Source: a virus
DNA: 35,319 nucleotides
Reading direction: 5' to 3' (one strand)
Virus record (IMG/VR): IMGVR_UViG_3300032050_000421
Span: 1 to 35,319 of that record
Positions within the stretch are counted from its first letter, which is position 1. Each line of letters starts with the position of its first letter. Below are positions 23,689-32,184 of this stretch, piece after piece. The notes beneath the pieces were generated by a model. It was not told the DNA's origin and did not search any database. It saw nothing but the letters and a program-made list of their open reading frames with translations. The position numbers and the translations under genes were made by a program.

Positions 23689-23755
23689 TGGATTACATGA
23701 GGAAAGAGCCTAGCCAGCTAAAAATTTATAGAATTCACAGGAGGTGGAAATAAAT

Positions 23756-24493
23756 ATGCCACAGTCAACAGGTAATGCTAAAAACATTCTCGTTGGTGCG
23801 TCGCCATTGTTCATTTCGAACATCGACTCTACTGTTTCTGGATATGAGAGCACATACGCTAACTCAGAGCCAGGACTAAATGGTGGTCCAGCATTTGCAA
23901 CAGGTACATCTTACACAGATACACTTAATGCAGTAACATCTGGAACATTCTACTATCGTAACGTAGGTTTTACAAATAATGGTCTTCAGATCACTTATAA
24001 CCCAACATACGATTCAGTAACAGTAGACCAGTTGCTTGATACAGCTAAGCTGTTCAAGTCTGCGATGGAAGTTATGATCATGACAGAAATGTCTGAAGGT
24101 ACACTAGAAAACGTTCTAGTTGTATTCGGTCAGGCAGACGACCCATCTAATAACACATCACTTAGCCAAGATAACACAATTATCAACGAAGGTACAGCAG
24201 GAGCAACATCATCAAAGTCAACTTTGGGTATTGCTGCAGGTGCTCTTGGTATTGCACCAACTGAGCGTCAGCTAGTCGCTGTAGGTCAAGCACCTACAGT
24301 ACAGCGTGGATCTATTGTAACAAAGACAGAGCGTGTATACTATGCACGTCGTGTTCTTTCCGTACAACAGTCACAATTCTCGCTTGCTCGTACAACCCCA
24401 ACCACATTTCCAGTAACCTTCCGTCTTCTTCCAGATGGTAACTATGCTGGATCTGAATATGGTAAGATTATTGACCGTGTATTGACAGCTTAA
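23756..24493 (+). CDS. Major tail tube protein
   Basis: 245 residues from ATG 23756, which is placed 11 bases after AGGAGG (23739-23744). An upstream in-frame GTG at 23744 overlaps that ribosome site and is not the likely start. The chain begins MPQSTGNAKNILVGASPLFI, followed by TYANSEPGLNGGPAFATGTS and FYYRNVGFTNNGLQITYNPT, the usual start of tail tube beta-barrels. It continues with VDQLLDTAKLFKSAMEVMIM and ends FPVTFRLLPDGNYAGSEYGK. It should polymerise in rings around the tape measure protein. Own promoter, strong ribosome site and following terminator suggest high, separate expression, as for the capsid gene. Confidence 0.85.
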   Translation: MPQSTGNAKNILVGASPLFISNIDSTVSGYESTYANSEPGLNGGPAFATGTSYTDTLNAVTSGTFYYRNVGFTNNGLQITYNPTYDSVTVDQLLDTAKLFKSAMEVMIMTEMSEGTLENVLVVFGQADDPSNNTSLSQDNTIINEGTAGATSSKSTLGIAAGALGIAPTERQLVAVGQAPTVQRGSIVTKTERVYYARRVLSVQQSQFSLARTTPTTFPVTFRLLPDGNYAGSEYGKIIDRVLTA

Positions 24494-24516
24494 TAATAAT
24501 TTAAATATTATTGCTC

Positions 24517-24544
24517 AAAGCCCCCGATTTTTCGGGGGTTTTGT
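24517..24544 (+). terminator. Strong rho-independent terminator after the tail tube gene
   Basis: CCCCCGA (24521-24527) and TCGGGGG (24532-24538) form a 7-bp stem with a 4-T loop, flanked by AAAG and TTTT that can extend the pairing. Classic intrinsic terminator. Confidence 0.92.
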
Positions 24545-24546
24545 GG

Positions 24547-24575
24547 TTGTATTAGTATTATGTATTTGTTATAAT
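24547..24575 (+). promoter_or_regulatory. Predicted promoter for the tail assembly genes
   Basis: -35 TTGTAT at 24547-24552, 17-nt spacer, extended -10 TGTTATAAT (hexamer 24570-24575). The predicted start is about 24582. AGGAGG (24591-24596) precedes the TTG start at 24602. It lies directly after the terminator, so the tail assembly genes are a new transcription unit. Confidence 0.6.
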
Positions 24576-24601
24576 AATTAAGACTATCCAAGGAGGATAA
24601 A

Positions 24602-24934
24602 TTGGCTACTACAGTATATGACGTGGAAGAGATCACGTTGCAAAACGGGGACACAGTAAAATTAAAGCCCCTAACAATCAAAGAACTACGTAAGTTCATG
24701 ACAGCAGTACAAAAGACTGCAGACGTAAAAACAGAAGACGAAACATTAACAATCCTTATTGATGCATGTGCAGTCGCATTGGAAAAGCAACTCCCAGATC
24801 TTGTTAAAGATAGAGATGCATTAGAAGATGCACTAGACGTTCCTACAATTAATCGCATTCTAGAGGTATGTGGTGGAATCAAACTTGACGACCCAAACCT
24901 ACTAGCGGCGGCGGTTCTGGCTGGTCAGAACTAG
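24602..24934 (+). CDS. Tail assembly chaperone gpG
   Basis: 110 residues from a TTG start with AGGAGG 5 bases upstream. The sequence VEEITLQNGDTVKLKPLTIK, then a helical part (RKFMTAVQKTADVKTEDETL, TILIDACAVAL), is typical of tail assembly chaperones: a small N-terminal beta motif binding the tape measure protein, then helices. It ends LLAAAVLAGQN. It lies directly upstream of the tape measure gene and carries a -1 frameshift site before its stop, as expected of lambda gpG analogues. It acts during tail assembly and is not in the finished virion. Confidence 0.85.
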   Translation: MATTVYDVEEITLQNGDTVKLKPLTIKELRKFMTAVQKTADVKTEDETLTILIDACAVALEKQLPDLVKDRDALEDALDVPTINRILEVCGGIKLDDPNLLAAAVLAGQN

Positions 24935-25266
24935 ACCTTGCCGCTTTAGAAGGAGAGTTGTTTCTTCTAGGTCACTGGAAAAGTTACGAAGAATTAGAAG
25001 AAAACCTCTCAATGCCAGAATTAATAAATACATTTGAGGCGATGCGAAAGAAAGACTACGAGAACAAAAAGTTTCAAGCTAGTCTGAAAGGTATCAACTT
25101 AGATGAAGAAAATAATAAAGAAGGAGGTCCTACGTTCGAAGACATTAAGCTAAGAGCAGCAGGAATTAATGCAGATCGAAGCGATGTCTTGTCACTACAA
25201 GGAAGTTTTGCAGCAGAAGCTGGATTCGGAATTGGAGCGGGCTTAGGATATTCTAGGAGCAACTAA
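24602..25266 (+). CDS. Frameshifted tail assembly chaperone gpGT
   Basis: A -1 frameshift at CCCAAAC (24892-24898) moves ribosomes into the frame that is open from 24889 to the stop at 25264-25266. The fusion would be 221 residues: 99 from gpG plus 122 from the T part (SGGGSGWSELDLAALEGELF, then LGHWKSYEELEENLSMPELI and an acidic/helical tail). The T part has no good start codon of its own near its beginning, and the stop of gpG lies well inside its open frame. In lambda, gpGT recruits the tail tube protein to the tape measure protein. The gene ends 4 bases before the tape measure start. Confidence 0.82.
24892..24945 (+). promoter_or_regulatory. -1 programmed frameshift signal
   Basis: The heptamer C CCA AAC (24892-24898) has the X XXY YYZ form in the gpG frame, so both tRNAs can re-pair at CCC AAA. 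Five bases later, AGCGGC (24904-24909) can pair with GCCGCT (24940-24945). Nested inside it is GTTCTG/CAGAAC (24914-24919 with 24926-24931). Slippery site, spacer and structure all agree. Confidence 0.75.
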
Positions 25267-25270
25267 CTAA

Positions 25271-28200
25271 ATGGCAGAAGAGACAATCAGTACACGCATT
25301 GTTGCCAATGCGGATTTCTCAGCCCTTATTGCAGATGTGCATAAGGTCACAGCCAGCCTATCTAAATTACAGGAGCAATTAGCCAACTCTAATAAGATGT
25401 TGGCAAATCAAATTTCTGTAATGAATAGGTCTTTCTCAGATACACTGAGAAGTACTGGTCAGTTCTCAACACACTTTGTAAGCCTACAATCAGATGTAGA
25501 AAAGTTTGGTAAGAATCTAGATGGCGGAAAATTAAAGTTAAATCAATACTTTAATACATTTAGAGATCATGCTAAAACATCTGGCGGATTAATCAGAGAG
25601 CTTGCTAAACAGCAGGTAGCTCTACAAAATGCCATACTTCAACCACTAGGTCGTAACTCTCAGGGATTAATGCAGTTTAACGTGCATGTCCCAAGAGGCT
25701 TGGATAATGTTAAAAATAAGACTGCAATTGCAAGACAAGAATTGCAAATTTATAATAAGGTTATTCAAGACGGAGCAGTTCAACTTATTAACTGGGGTAA
25801 AAATACTCAATGGGCAGGCCGTCAGCTAACAGTAGGTTTAACTATTCCATTAGCCGCATTTGGAAAAGCAGCAGCAGATGCATTCAGGATGGCGGATCAA
25901 GAATTAACACGTCTAACAAAGGTTTATGGTGATGTTGCAGGAACTTCTGCAACTGAATTATCAAGAGTTAGAAAAGAAGTTGAGTTGACAGCAAAGGAAC
26001 TGTCATCTGCAATGGGTGTAAATTTTAGAGAAACTATCGGTCTTGCTGCTGATATTGCAGCTACTGGAAAAACTGGAAATGAACTATTAGGCTCAATTTC
26101 AGAAACAACACGTCTTGCAGTACTTGGTGAAGTAGATAGGCAAGAAGCCATGAAGGCAACTCTTGCAATTCAGTCAGCATTTAAATCTAATACAGATGAA
26201 TTATCTAAATCTATTAACTTCCTAAACGCAGTTGAAAACCAAACATCAACAACTCTAAATGACTTAGTAGAAGCAATTCCAAAAGCTGGTCCAGTAATTA
26301 AGGGACTTGGCGGTAGCGTACAAGATCTTGCACTTTATCTAACAGCTATGCGTGAAGGCGGAGTTTCTGCATCAGAAGGCGCTAACGCATTAAAGTCTGC
26401 ACTTGCGTCTTTGATTAACCCAACGGATGTTGCAGTTGCTAAATTCCAAGGATTTGGAATTGACTTATTGGGTATTGTTCAAAAAAATGCTGGCAATGTT
26501 ACAGGCACACTATTTGAATTGCAGGCAGCATTAGATAGATTAGATCCACTACAAAAGCAACAGGCTATTGAGCAGTTGTTTGGTAAGTTCCAGTTCTCTC
26601 GTCTAAATGCTTTGTTTGAAAACTTAGGTCGTCAAGGAAGTCAGACTCTTCAGGTTATGGACCTTATGAAGAGAAGCAGCTCAGAACTTGCTGCAGTTGC
26701 TGACCGAGAGTTGGCGGCAGTAACAGAGTCTGCTTCAGGAAGATACCGTAGAGCAATAGAAGGGCTAAGAGCCGAACTCGCTGGAATTGGAGAGCAATTC
26801 CTTTCAATTAATACAACACTTATTAACGTAGTTCAAAATATCGTAGAATTTATTAATAAACTTCCTGGCCCAGTAAAACAAGCACTCACATTCTTGGGCG
26901 GATTGACCGCAGTAGCTGGTCCTCTGATCATGCTTACTGGTGTACTTGCTAACTTCTTTGGCTATATTCTAAAGGGTGTTGGCCATATGAAGGCATTCTT
27001 TAGAGGCGGAGAAGGCTGGAAATATCTTACACCAGAAATGTTGGCGGCAGAAAAAGCTGGTAAATTAGTAGAGCAAACATTTTATAGCGACGCTAAAGCT
27101 GCTTCTGTTTTGCAGATGGCACTTAAAAATCTTATTGATGAATTTGCAATTCTGGAAGGAAAGTCTCGTCAGGCTGTAGTTCCAGTTGGACCAGCAATTT
27201 CAACAATTGGCGGGAACGTAGTAGCTGGATCAGCACAAAGAGTAGTAGATCCAAATAATCCATTTGCAGGTGCACCATATACTCGTGCATCTACTCATAT
27301 GGTTCCAAGATCTGGAATGACTGATGAACAAAGAATGCAGCAGACAATATTTGGTCTTGTTCCAGGAGCAATTCCTGTAAATAGAAAAATTGGTGATAAC
27401 CCACAAATTTACATGAACGAGCCTTTGCCAAATATTCCAGGCCTAACATCTATTAACAATGTATCTACAGGTGTAGTTTCTGGTGAAGCAGCAAAATGGC
27501 ATGCCATGATGGCCACACTTGGAATGCAGTCAAAGCAGGAAATTCAAGATTTGCGTCAACAGATTATTGCTACTGGTACAGTAAGCAAAGATTTCATGAA
27601 CACATTTGACGATATCTTGCCAGCAGTTAAAGCAATTACAGATAATGCTGCATCTCAATCTGCTGCAATTGTTGCAGAATTACGTGCAGGTAAAATAAAC
27701 CTTGAACAGGCTAAACAGCAAATTATTGCATTAAACTTAGAAACTGAAAGAATTATTGGAACTACAGTAAGTGCTCAAGCAGCAGCAATGGGCAAGACAA
27801 TTAATCTTACACAGGTTCCTACATTAGATCAGCCAGTAGTAGACCCTACTGGAAAATCTAATATGCGTGAATTATTTAAGAAGAGCAAGACCAGAGACTT
27901 TGTAGATAAAATTGCACGAGCACTTGGAGTAAGAACTTCTGGTGCAGGATATAATATTGAGACAACAAAGCCTAAAAAGTTTAACAGTGGTAATTTAGTT
28001 CCTGGAAGTGGAAATACTGATACTGTTCCAGCAATGCTTACTCCAGGCGAGTTTGTTATTAATAAAGAAGCTACTGCTAGAAATCTACCACTTCTTATGG
28101 AAATTAACTCAAGTACTAGAGGAGGCGTTGCATCTAGTTCAAGGGGTAACTATGGAGTTAGACCAAACTTAGGTCAAGTTTTAGGCGGAATATTTAGAAG

Positions 28201-31200
28201 GCCAGAAAATAGGAGAACCCTAACTGTTCGTGGCAATCCTTTGCCTAGACATTATTGGTCTACAAGAACTGGTGCAGATGTCAATGCTAGACGTAACGAC
28301 TTAATTGAAAGCCACGATGCTGGATGGAAAATTAAACATCCAGACGGTAGATTCTTTTCAAGAGAAGAGTTACAAGGGCTAAGTAAAGATGAAGTCAACA
28401 TGCTGTGGAAAGATGTTGATAGAAGTCATATGGGTACAGCAACTCATAGAGATGCAGATGGATTTTATTTCCTTCCAGCCCTATTTGGACCACAGCAGAG
28501 ATACGGTGCTGGCGGAAATCTATCTTTAAGGACTGGTGGTAATCCACAAGAAATTCTAAGAGCTTTAAATTCTGGAACAATGCATCCTTTCTCAACAATG
28601 AGATCTTCAGCACGTCTTTTAGGATATCCATCTAAAGATATTGATAGAGTATTTGGAGAAGCATGGAAAGACATGTCTATGCAACTCCGAACAAGAAGTA
28701 AGCCATTCGGTAAAACAAGTGATACCTATGAAGAATTTGCTATGGGTATTTTGCAGAAACATCTTAAGAAATTAAAGATTCCTAAAACAAATACAAGCTT
28801 CTTTGATGAAATGATGAAGATTGGAACAGTCCGTGGCGGCGGCGGAGCTGGATCTGTTTCTTCTGCAGTTATGGCTGGAGATGAAACAATTTCATTTAGA
28901 AATAATGGCGGAATGATTTATATGAATTCTGGCGGAATGGTTCCAGGAGTTCAATACCTTGAAGATGGCGGTGGAGTACAGGGATTTAGATCAGGATTCC
29001 AGTCACAAGCTGGAACCCCAGGCAATCGCAGATTCTTTGGTTCTGGTTTATTTAAATCAGATAATACTGGCATGCGTGGCATGGCTATGGGTATGGGTAT
29101 GGGATTTGCAGGACAAGCAATCGGAGGAGATATTGGAAATGCTATTCAAATGGCTTCTATTATACCTATGCTTGCTCCTAATATGCTCTCTAAGACCTTC
29201 AATGGGCTAAAGGGTGTAGCAACTGCCCTAACTACCACAGGAAAGGCCGCCAGCTTGGCTGGAAAGGCCCTAGGATTGGCCTTTAGAGCCCTACCATTCG
29301 GAGCTGCAATTGGAGGAATTCTAGCTGTTGGTGCAGCAATTAAATATTTAAGGGCGGAGGCTGAAAAGCGTCGTAAGGAAGAAGTAGCTGGAGTTGGTAT
29401 TACTAAGCAAATGTCTGAAGAGGCAAAGCTTAAGAATATTAATTTATCAGATTCTATTAAGTCAGTAACAGAACAATTAAAGCTACAAAGAGCTGCTGGC
29501 CTTGCCGCCTATGAAGCATATACACAGTCAGGTATTCCACAATTAACTCTTACAATTAAAGAACTAAAGGCTGCTCAAAAAGAAGCTAAAGAAACAATGA
29601 AAGAATCTGTAAATTTATTTAATAATGCAGATCCTTCAGATGTTATTGAATTAGCACAAAATTTAAAAACAGAATACATTGCTGGTGGAATGAGTGTTCA
29701 AGAAGCAACAAATAAAATTTATGCATTAATTTCTGTTTCAAATAAAGCTAAATTTGCAGTTTCTGCAGTTGCTAACGAAGGATTTGTGGCAATTACTGAT
29801 GCGTCAACAGCTGCAGATTTAAAGATTAGAAAACTTGCAGAAGGTTTAACTACAGTTGATGCTGAAGGCTTAGCATCTGGAATTGATTCAATGGTTGTAT
29901 TGCTTGATATGTCCATGAATAAATTAAAGGGTACAAAAGATGAGTTTGGAAATGTTATTGATGCTGGAGCAGCTCTAGAATCACAATTTGACAAGATATC
30001 TAATGCAGGCGGAACAAGTCCAATTGGCGAAATGGCTATGCAAAATCTTCTTAAGATTAGGCCAGAACTAGAAGGTGTAATTAATAGCGCAGACACACTT
30101 GAGAGTATTTATGCAAAATGGAGAATTCAATTATCTGGTGCTGTAGTAAATCTTAAAAATCTAACTGCAGAACAAGCCAAATCTTTGGCATTAGTTCAGG
30201 CTGCTGGACAACAGGCAATGGATCAGGCAAAAGAATCTGGCAAGGGCGGAATTCTTGGAGCATCTCAAAAAGTATTAGATGGCCTTAATAAGAGTGTTAA
30301 AAGAAATTCTGCAGATAGCCGAGCAGCATTTGAACAAGCTCAAAAGAATTATGAAAAAGAATTAGAGTTAATTGAAAAGAAGATTAAAAAGATTAACGAA
30401 GAGGCTGAAGCAAGAAAGAAAGCCCTTGAAGATCAGCAAAGGTCAGAAGATACAAAGCTTGAAATTCAAAAAGCACAGCTTGATTATCAAAATAAAATTG
30501 CTGCTGGTGATATGGCTGGCGCTGCAGCGGCTCAATTAAGAATTAAACAATTAGTTAATGAGCGTGAGAATCAAAAAGCTATTGACTCAATTGAAGAAAA
30601 TCGTGCTAAGCGTGTAAAGGCTGAAGAAGCAAAAGCAGAAAAAATTAGATCAATGGCCAAAAAGAAAGAAGAGGCTCAGGCATCGGTTGTTTCAAATGCT
30701 TCACGTGCAGCAGAACAACGTGGAATTATTCAAGACTTGCAGTCCAAGTACGAGGGTCTTATTTCTAGACAGAACAGCCTTGAATTTATTAAAGATAAAG
30801 ACGCTAGAGAAATTGAAAGAAAATCAATTAGTGGTGGAATTAATGAATTATCTAGAAGAATTGCTTCTGAAGGTGCTGGAAATACACAATTTTCAAAGAT
30901 ACTTGCTGAGGCATTCCCAGGTCTTGTTGCAATAAATGAAAAGAGTAAAAAGCTTGAGTCTAGAGATCAAGGTACTGTAACCCAAGCCGCACCAGATATA
31001 TTAGGTGGCAAAGTAATTCCTGCTCCAAAGATAACATTACCTAGTGGTGCTGAAACAGCCTTTGCGTCAGATGCAGCTAAAATTAAATCTGCAGCAGAAG
31101 CAGCATATGACAAATTGGGTGATGGTAAAACTTTAAGAGATGTTGTAGATGCAATTCTAAATGGGCCTAATGCTAAACAGGCAGCGGCAGGAATTAGATT

Positions 31201-31705
31201 TACAAAAGATAATCCTTATAAATTAACTGGTAGGTATGAAACTAATAAAGATGGAACCCTTAAGGATCAAGAAAGATTTGATCTTAATAAAGAAATGGGA
31301 TTTGTTAAGGGTGATTATTATACTTATAATGGTAGAACTTATCGTGTTGTTGGAGGCAAAACAATTCAGTCTGCTGCATATGTTCAACCAGTGGGACGTG
31401 CAACATTTGGTAGAATTGTTCCACGACGCCCATATATTGTAGGAGAGCGTGGTCCAGAAATGCGTTACTTTGACGACGGTCCAGGATATATTGGTCCAAG
31501 ATATAATGTACCAGGAAAAACAAAGTCGGACTATTATTATTCTCCTAATCAACAACCAGCTAATATACAAAATAGCCCTACATTTGTTTTTAACTTTGAA
31601 GAAGCTCCAAAGAATGCTAGAGAGCTATATAATGAATTTCAAAAGATTGTTAAGGTAGAAATGTCAAAGACTGGAAATACAGTAGTATACGGAGGCAAAA
31701 AATAA
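25271..31705 (+). CDS. Tail tape measure protein
   Basis: 2144 residues, the largest gene here. The N-terminus is helical. About residues 170-430 match the TP901-type tape measure domain (FRETIGLAADIAATGKTGNE, SASEGANALKSALASLINPT). Hydrophobic stretches lie at about 532-568 (FLGGLTAVAGPLIMLTGVLA), 1270-1306 and 1330-1362 (ALPFGAAIGGILAVGAAIKY). A PGSGNTDTVPAMLTPGEFVI motif typical of the family is near 917, and a GERGPE motif is near the C-terminus. A charged coiled coil occupies about 1690-1806. An unexplained insert spans about 983-1190. It sets tail length and helps DNA entry. At about 0.15 nm per residue, a tail of roughly 320 nm is expected if the whole chain is extended helix; the insert would reduce that. 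AGGAG at 25256-25260 is the ribosome site. Confidence 0.92.
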   Translation: MAEETISTRIVANADFSALIADVHKVTASLSKLQEQLANSNKMLANQISVMNRSFSDTLRSTGQFSTHFVSLQSDVEKFGKNLDGGKLKLNQYFNTFRDHAKTSGGLIRELAKQQVALQNAILQPLGRNSQGLMQFNVHVPRGLDNVKNKTAIARQELQIYNKVIQDGAVQLINWGKNTQWAGRQLTVGLTIPLAAFGKAAADAFRMADQELTRLTKVYGDVAGTSATELSRVRKEVELTAKELSSAMGVNFRETIGLAADIAATGKTGNELLGSISETTRLAVLGEVDRQEAMKATLAIQSAFKSNTDELSKSINFLNAVENQTSTTLNDLVEAIPKAGPVIKGLGGSVQDLALYLTAMREGGVSASEGANALKSALASLINPTDVAVAKFQGFGIDLLGIVQKNAGNVTGTLFELQAALDRLDPLQKQQAIEQLFGKFQFSRLNALFENLGRQGSQTLQVMDLMKRSSSELAAVADRELAAVTESASGRYRRAIEGLRAELAGIGEQFLSINTTLINVVQNIVEFINKLPGPVKQALTFLGGLTAVAGPLIMLTGVLANFFGYILKGVGHMKAFFRGGEGWKYLTPEMLAAEKAGKLVEQTFYSDAKAASVLQMALKNLIDEFAILEGKSRQAVVPVGPAISTIGGNVVAGSAQRVVDPNNPFAGAPYTRASTHMVPRSGMTDEQRMQQTIFGLVPGAIPVNRKIGDNPQIYMNEPLPNIPGLTSINNVSTGVVSGEAAKWHAMMATLGMQSKQEIQDLRQQIIATGTVSKDFMNTFDDILPAVKAITDNAASQSAAIVAELRAGKINLEQAKQQIIALNLETERIIGTTVSAQAAAMGKTINLTQVPTLDQPVVDPTGKSNMRELFKKSKTRDFVDKIARALGVRTSGAGYNIETTKPKKFNSGNLVPGSGNTDTVPAMLTPGEFVINKEATARNLPLLMEINSSTRGGVASSSRGNYGVRPNLGQVLGGIFRRPENRRTLTVRGNPLPRHYWSTRTGADVNARRNDLIESHDAGWKIKHPDGRFFSREELQGLSKDEVNMLWKDVDRSHMGTATHRDADGFYFLPALFGPQQRYGAGGNLSLRTGGNPQEILRALNSGTMHPFSTMRSSARLLGYPSKDIDRVFGEAWKDMSMQLRTRSKPFGKTSDTYEEFAMGILQKHLKKLKIPKTNTSFFDEMMKIGTVRGGGGAGSVSSAVMAGDETISFRNNGGMIYMNSGGMVPGVQYLEDGGGVQGFRSGFQSQAGTPGNRRFFGSGLFKSDNTGMRGMAMGMGMGFAGQAIGGDIGNAIQMASIIPMLAPNMLSKTFNGLKGVATALTTTGKAASLAGKALGLAFRALPFGAAIGGILAVGAAIKYLRAEAEKRRKEEVAGVGITKQMSEEAKLKNINLSDSIKSVTEQLKLQRAAGLAAYEAYTQSGIPQLTLTIKELKAAQKEAKETMKESVNLFNNADPSDVIELAQNLKTEYIAGGMSVQEATNKIYALISVSNKAKFAVSAVANEGFVAITDASTAADLKIRKLAEGLTTVDAEGLASGIDSMVVLLDMSMNKLKGTKDEFGNVIDAGAALESQFDKISNAGGTSPIGEMAMQNLLKIRPELEGVINSADTLESIYAKWRIQLSGAVVNLKNLTAEQAKSLALVQAAGQQAMDQAKESGKGGILGASQKVLDGLNKSVKRNSADSRAAFEQAQKNYEKELELIEKKIKKINEEAEARKKALEDQQRSEDTKLEIQKAQLDYQNKIAAGDMAGAAAAQLRIKQLVNERENQKAIDSIEENRAKRVKAEEAKAEKIRSMAKKKEEAQASVVSNASRAAEQRGIIQDLQSKYEGLISRQNSLEFIKDKDAREIERKSISGGINELSRRIASEGAGNTQFSKILAEAFPGLVAINEKSKKLESRDQGTVTQAAPDILGGKVIPAPKITLPSGAETAFASDAAKIKSAAEAAYDKLGDGKTLRDVVDAILNGPNAKQAAAGIRFTKDNPYKLTGRYETNKDGTLKDQERFDLNKEMGFVKGDYYTYNGRTYRVVGGKTIQSAAYVQPVGRATFGRIVPRRPYIVGERGPEMRYFDDGPGYIGPRYNVPGKTKSDYYYSPNQQPANIQNSPTFVFNFEEAPKNARELYNEFQKIVKVEMSKTGNTVVYGGKK

Positions 31706-32184
31706 TGTCAATACTTTTACCTGTAGGCTCCCTACTATATTTTGATACTGGAACCGATCCAGTTAATCCAACATGGTCTAAAATAACAGAACACAACAGA
31801 CAGCCACTAAGCATTACTAAGAATAGAATTCAAAAGGTGCAAAGAATGGCAAATGGCACTCTTCGTAAATTCTTTGTAGCAGAAAAAAGAGAGTTTAGCG
31901 TATCATGGACTATGCTACCTACATTTTCAAATATGACAGTTGATGGAGGCTATGCAAAAGATGAAATTGAAAGCTTCTATGAAACTAGTAAAGGACAAGG
32001 CACATTTAAAATTAAAATAGTTTACGGTAAAGAGCAGACATCTCCTTATGCTGAGAGATCAGAAATTGTTACCGTATCCCTATCATCCTGCAGTTTTGAG
32101 CTTCTTAAAAGAAACGTAAAGGCTAGAGGATCTGATCCAGCACAGGAATTCTGGAATGCATCTCTTTCTATGGAAGAGGTCTAA
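31705..32184 (+). CDS. Distal-tail-like (Dit) minor tail protein
   Basis: 159 residues, joined to the tape measure gene by a TAATG overlap. It is beta-rich with RQPLSITKNRIQKVQRMANG, TLRKFFVAEKREFSVSWTML and KDEIESFYETSKGQGTFKIK. This is the pattern of the N-terminal ring-forming domain of distal tail proteins, but the chain is shorter than classic Dit proteins (about 250 or more). The position right after the tape measure gene is where Dit is normally found. It probably forms the hub ring at the tail tip. The assignment rests mostly on synteny. Confidence 0.65.
   Translation: MSILLPVGSLLYFDTGTDPVNPTWSKITEHNRQPLSITKNRIQKVQRMANGTLRKFFVAEKREFSVSWTMLPTFSNMTVDGGYAKDEIESFYETSKGQGTFKIKIVYGKEQTSPYAERSEIVTVSLSSCSFELLKRNVKARGSDPAQEFWNASLSMEEV

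Noticed and set aside
23744-23755. GTG at 23744 as start of the tail tube protein
   Set aside because: The GTG overlaps the AGGAGG that serves the ATG at 23756 and has no ribosome site of its own.
25121-25128. Second AAGGAGGT, inside the T part of the tail chaperone
   Set aside because: No ATG, GTG or TTG follows at a usable distance. It encodes Glu-Gly-Gly by chance and serves as a caution for the scaffold internal start.
28216-28845. Calling the tape measure insert a lysozyme or peptidase
   Set aside because: None of the catalytic motifs of lytic transglycosylases, M23, CHAP or NlpC/P60 enzymes can be seen, so only an unexplained insert is reported.
1015-31570. Numerous minus-strand and alternate-frame open frames (for example 1456-1812, 11997-12386, 18647-19069, 22009-22428)
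   Set aside because: They lie inside well-supported + strand genes, have low-complexity or reverse-translated composition (Leu/Pro/His-rich opposite Gly-rich genes, Ser/Ala-rich opposite acidic repeats), and no ribosome sites or family motifs.
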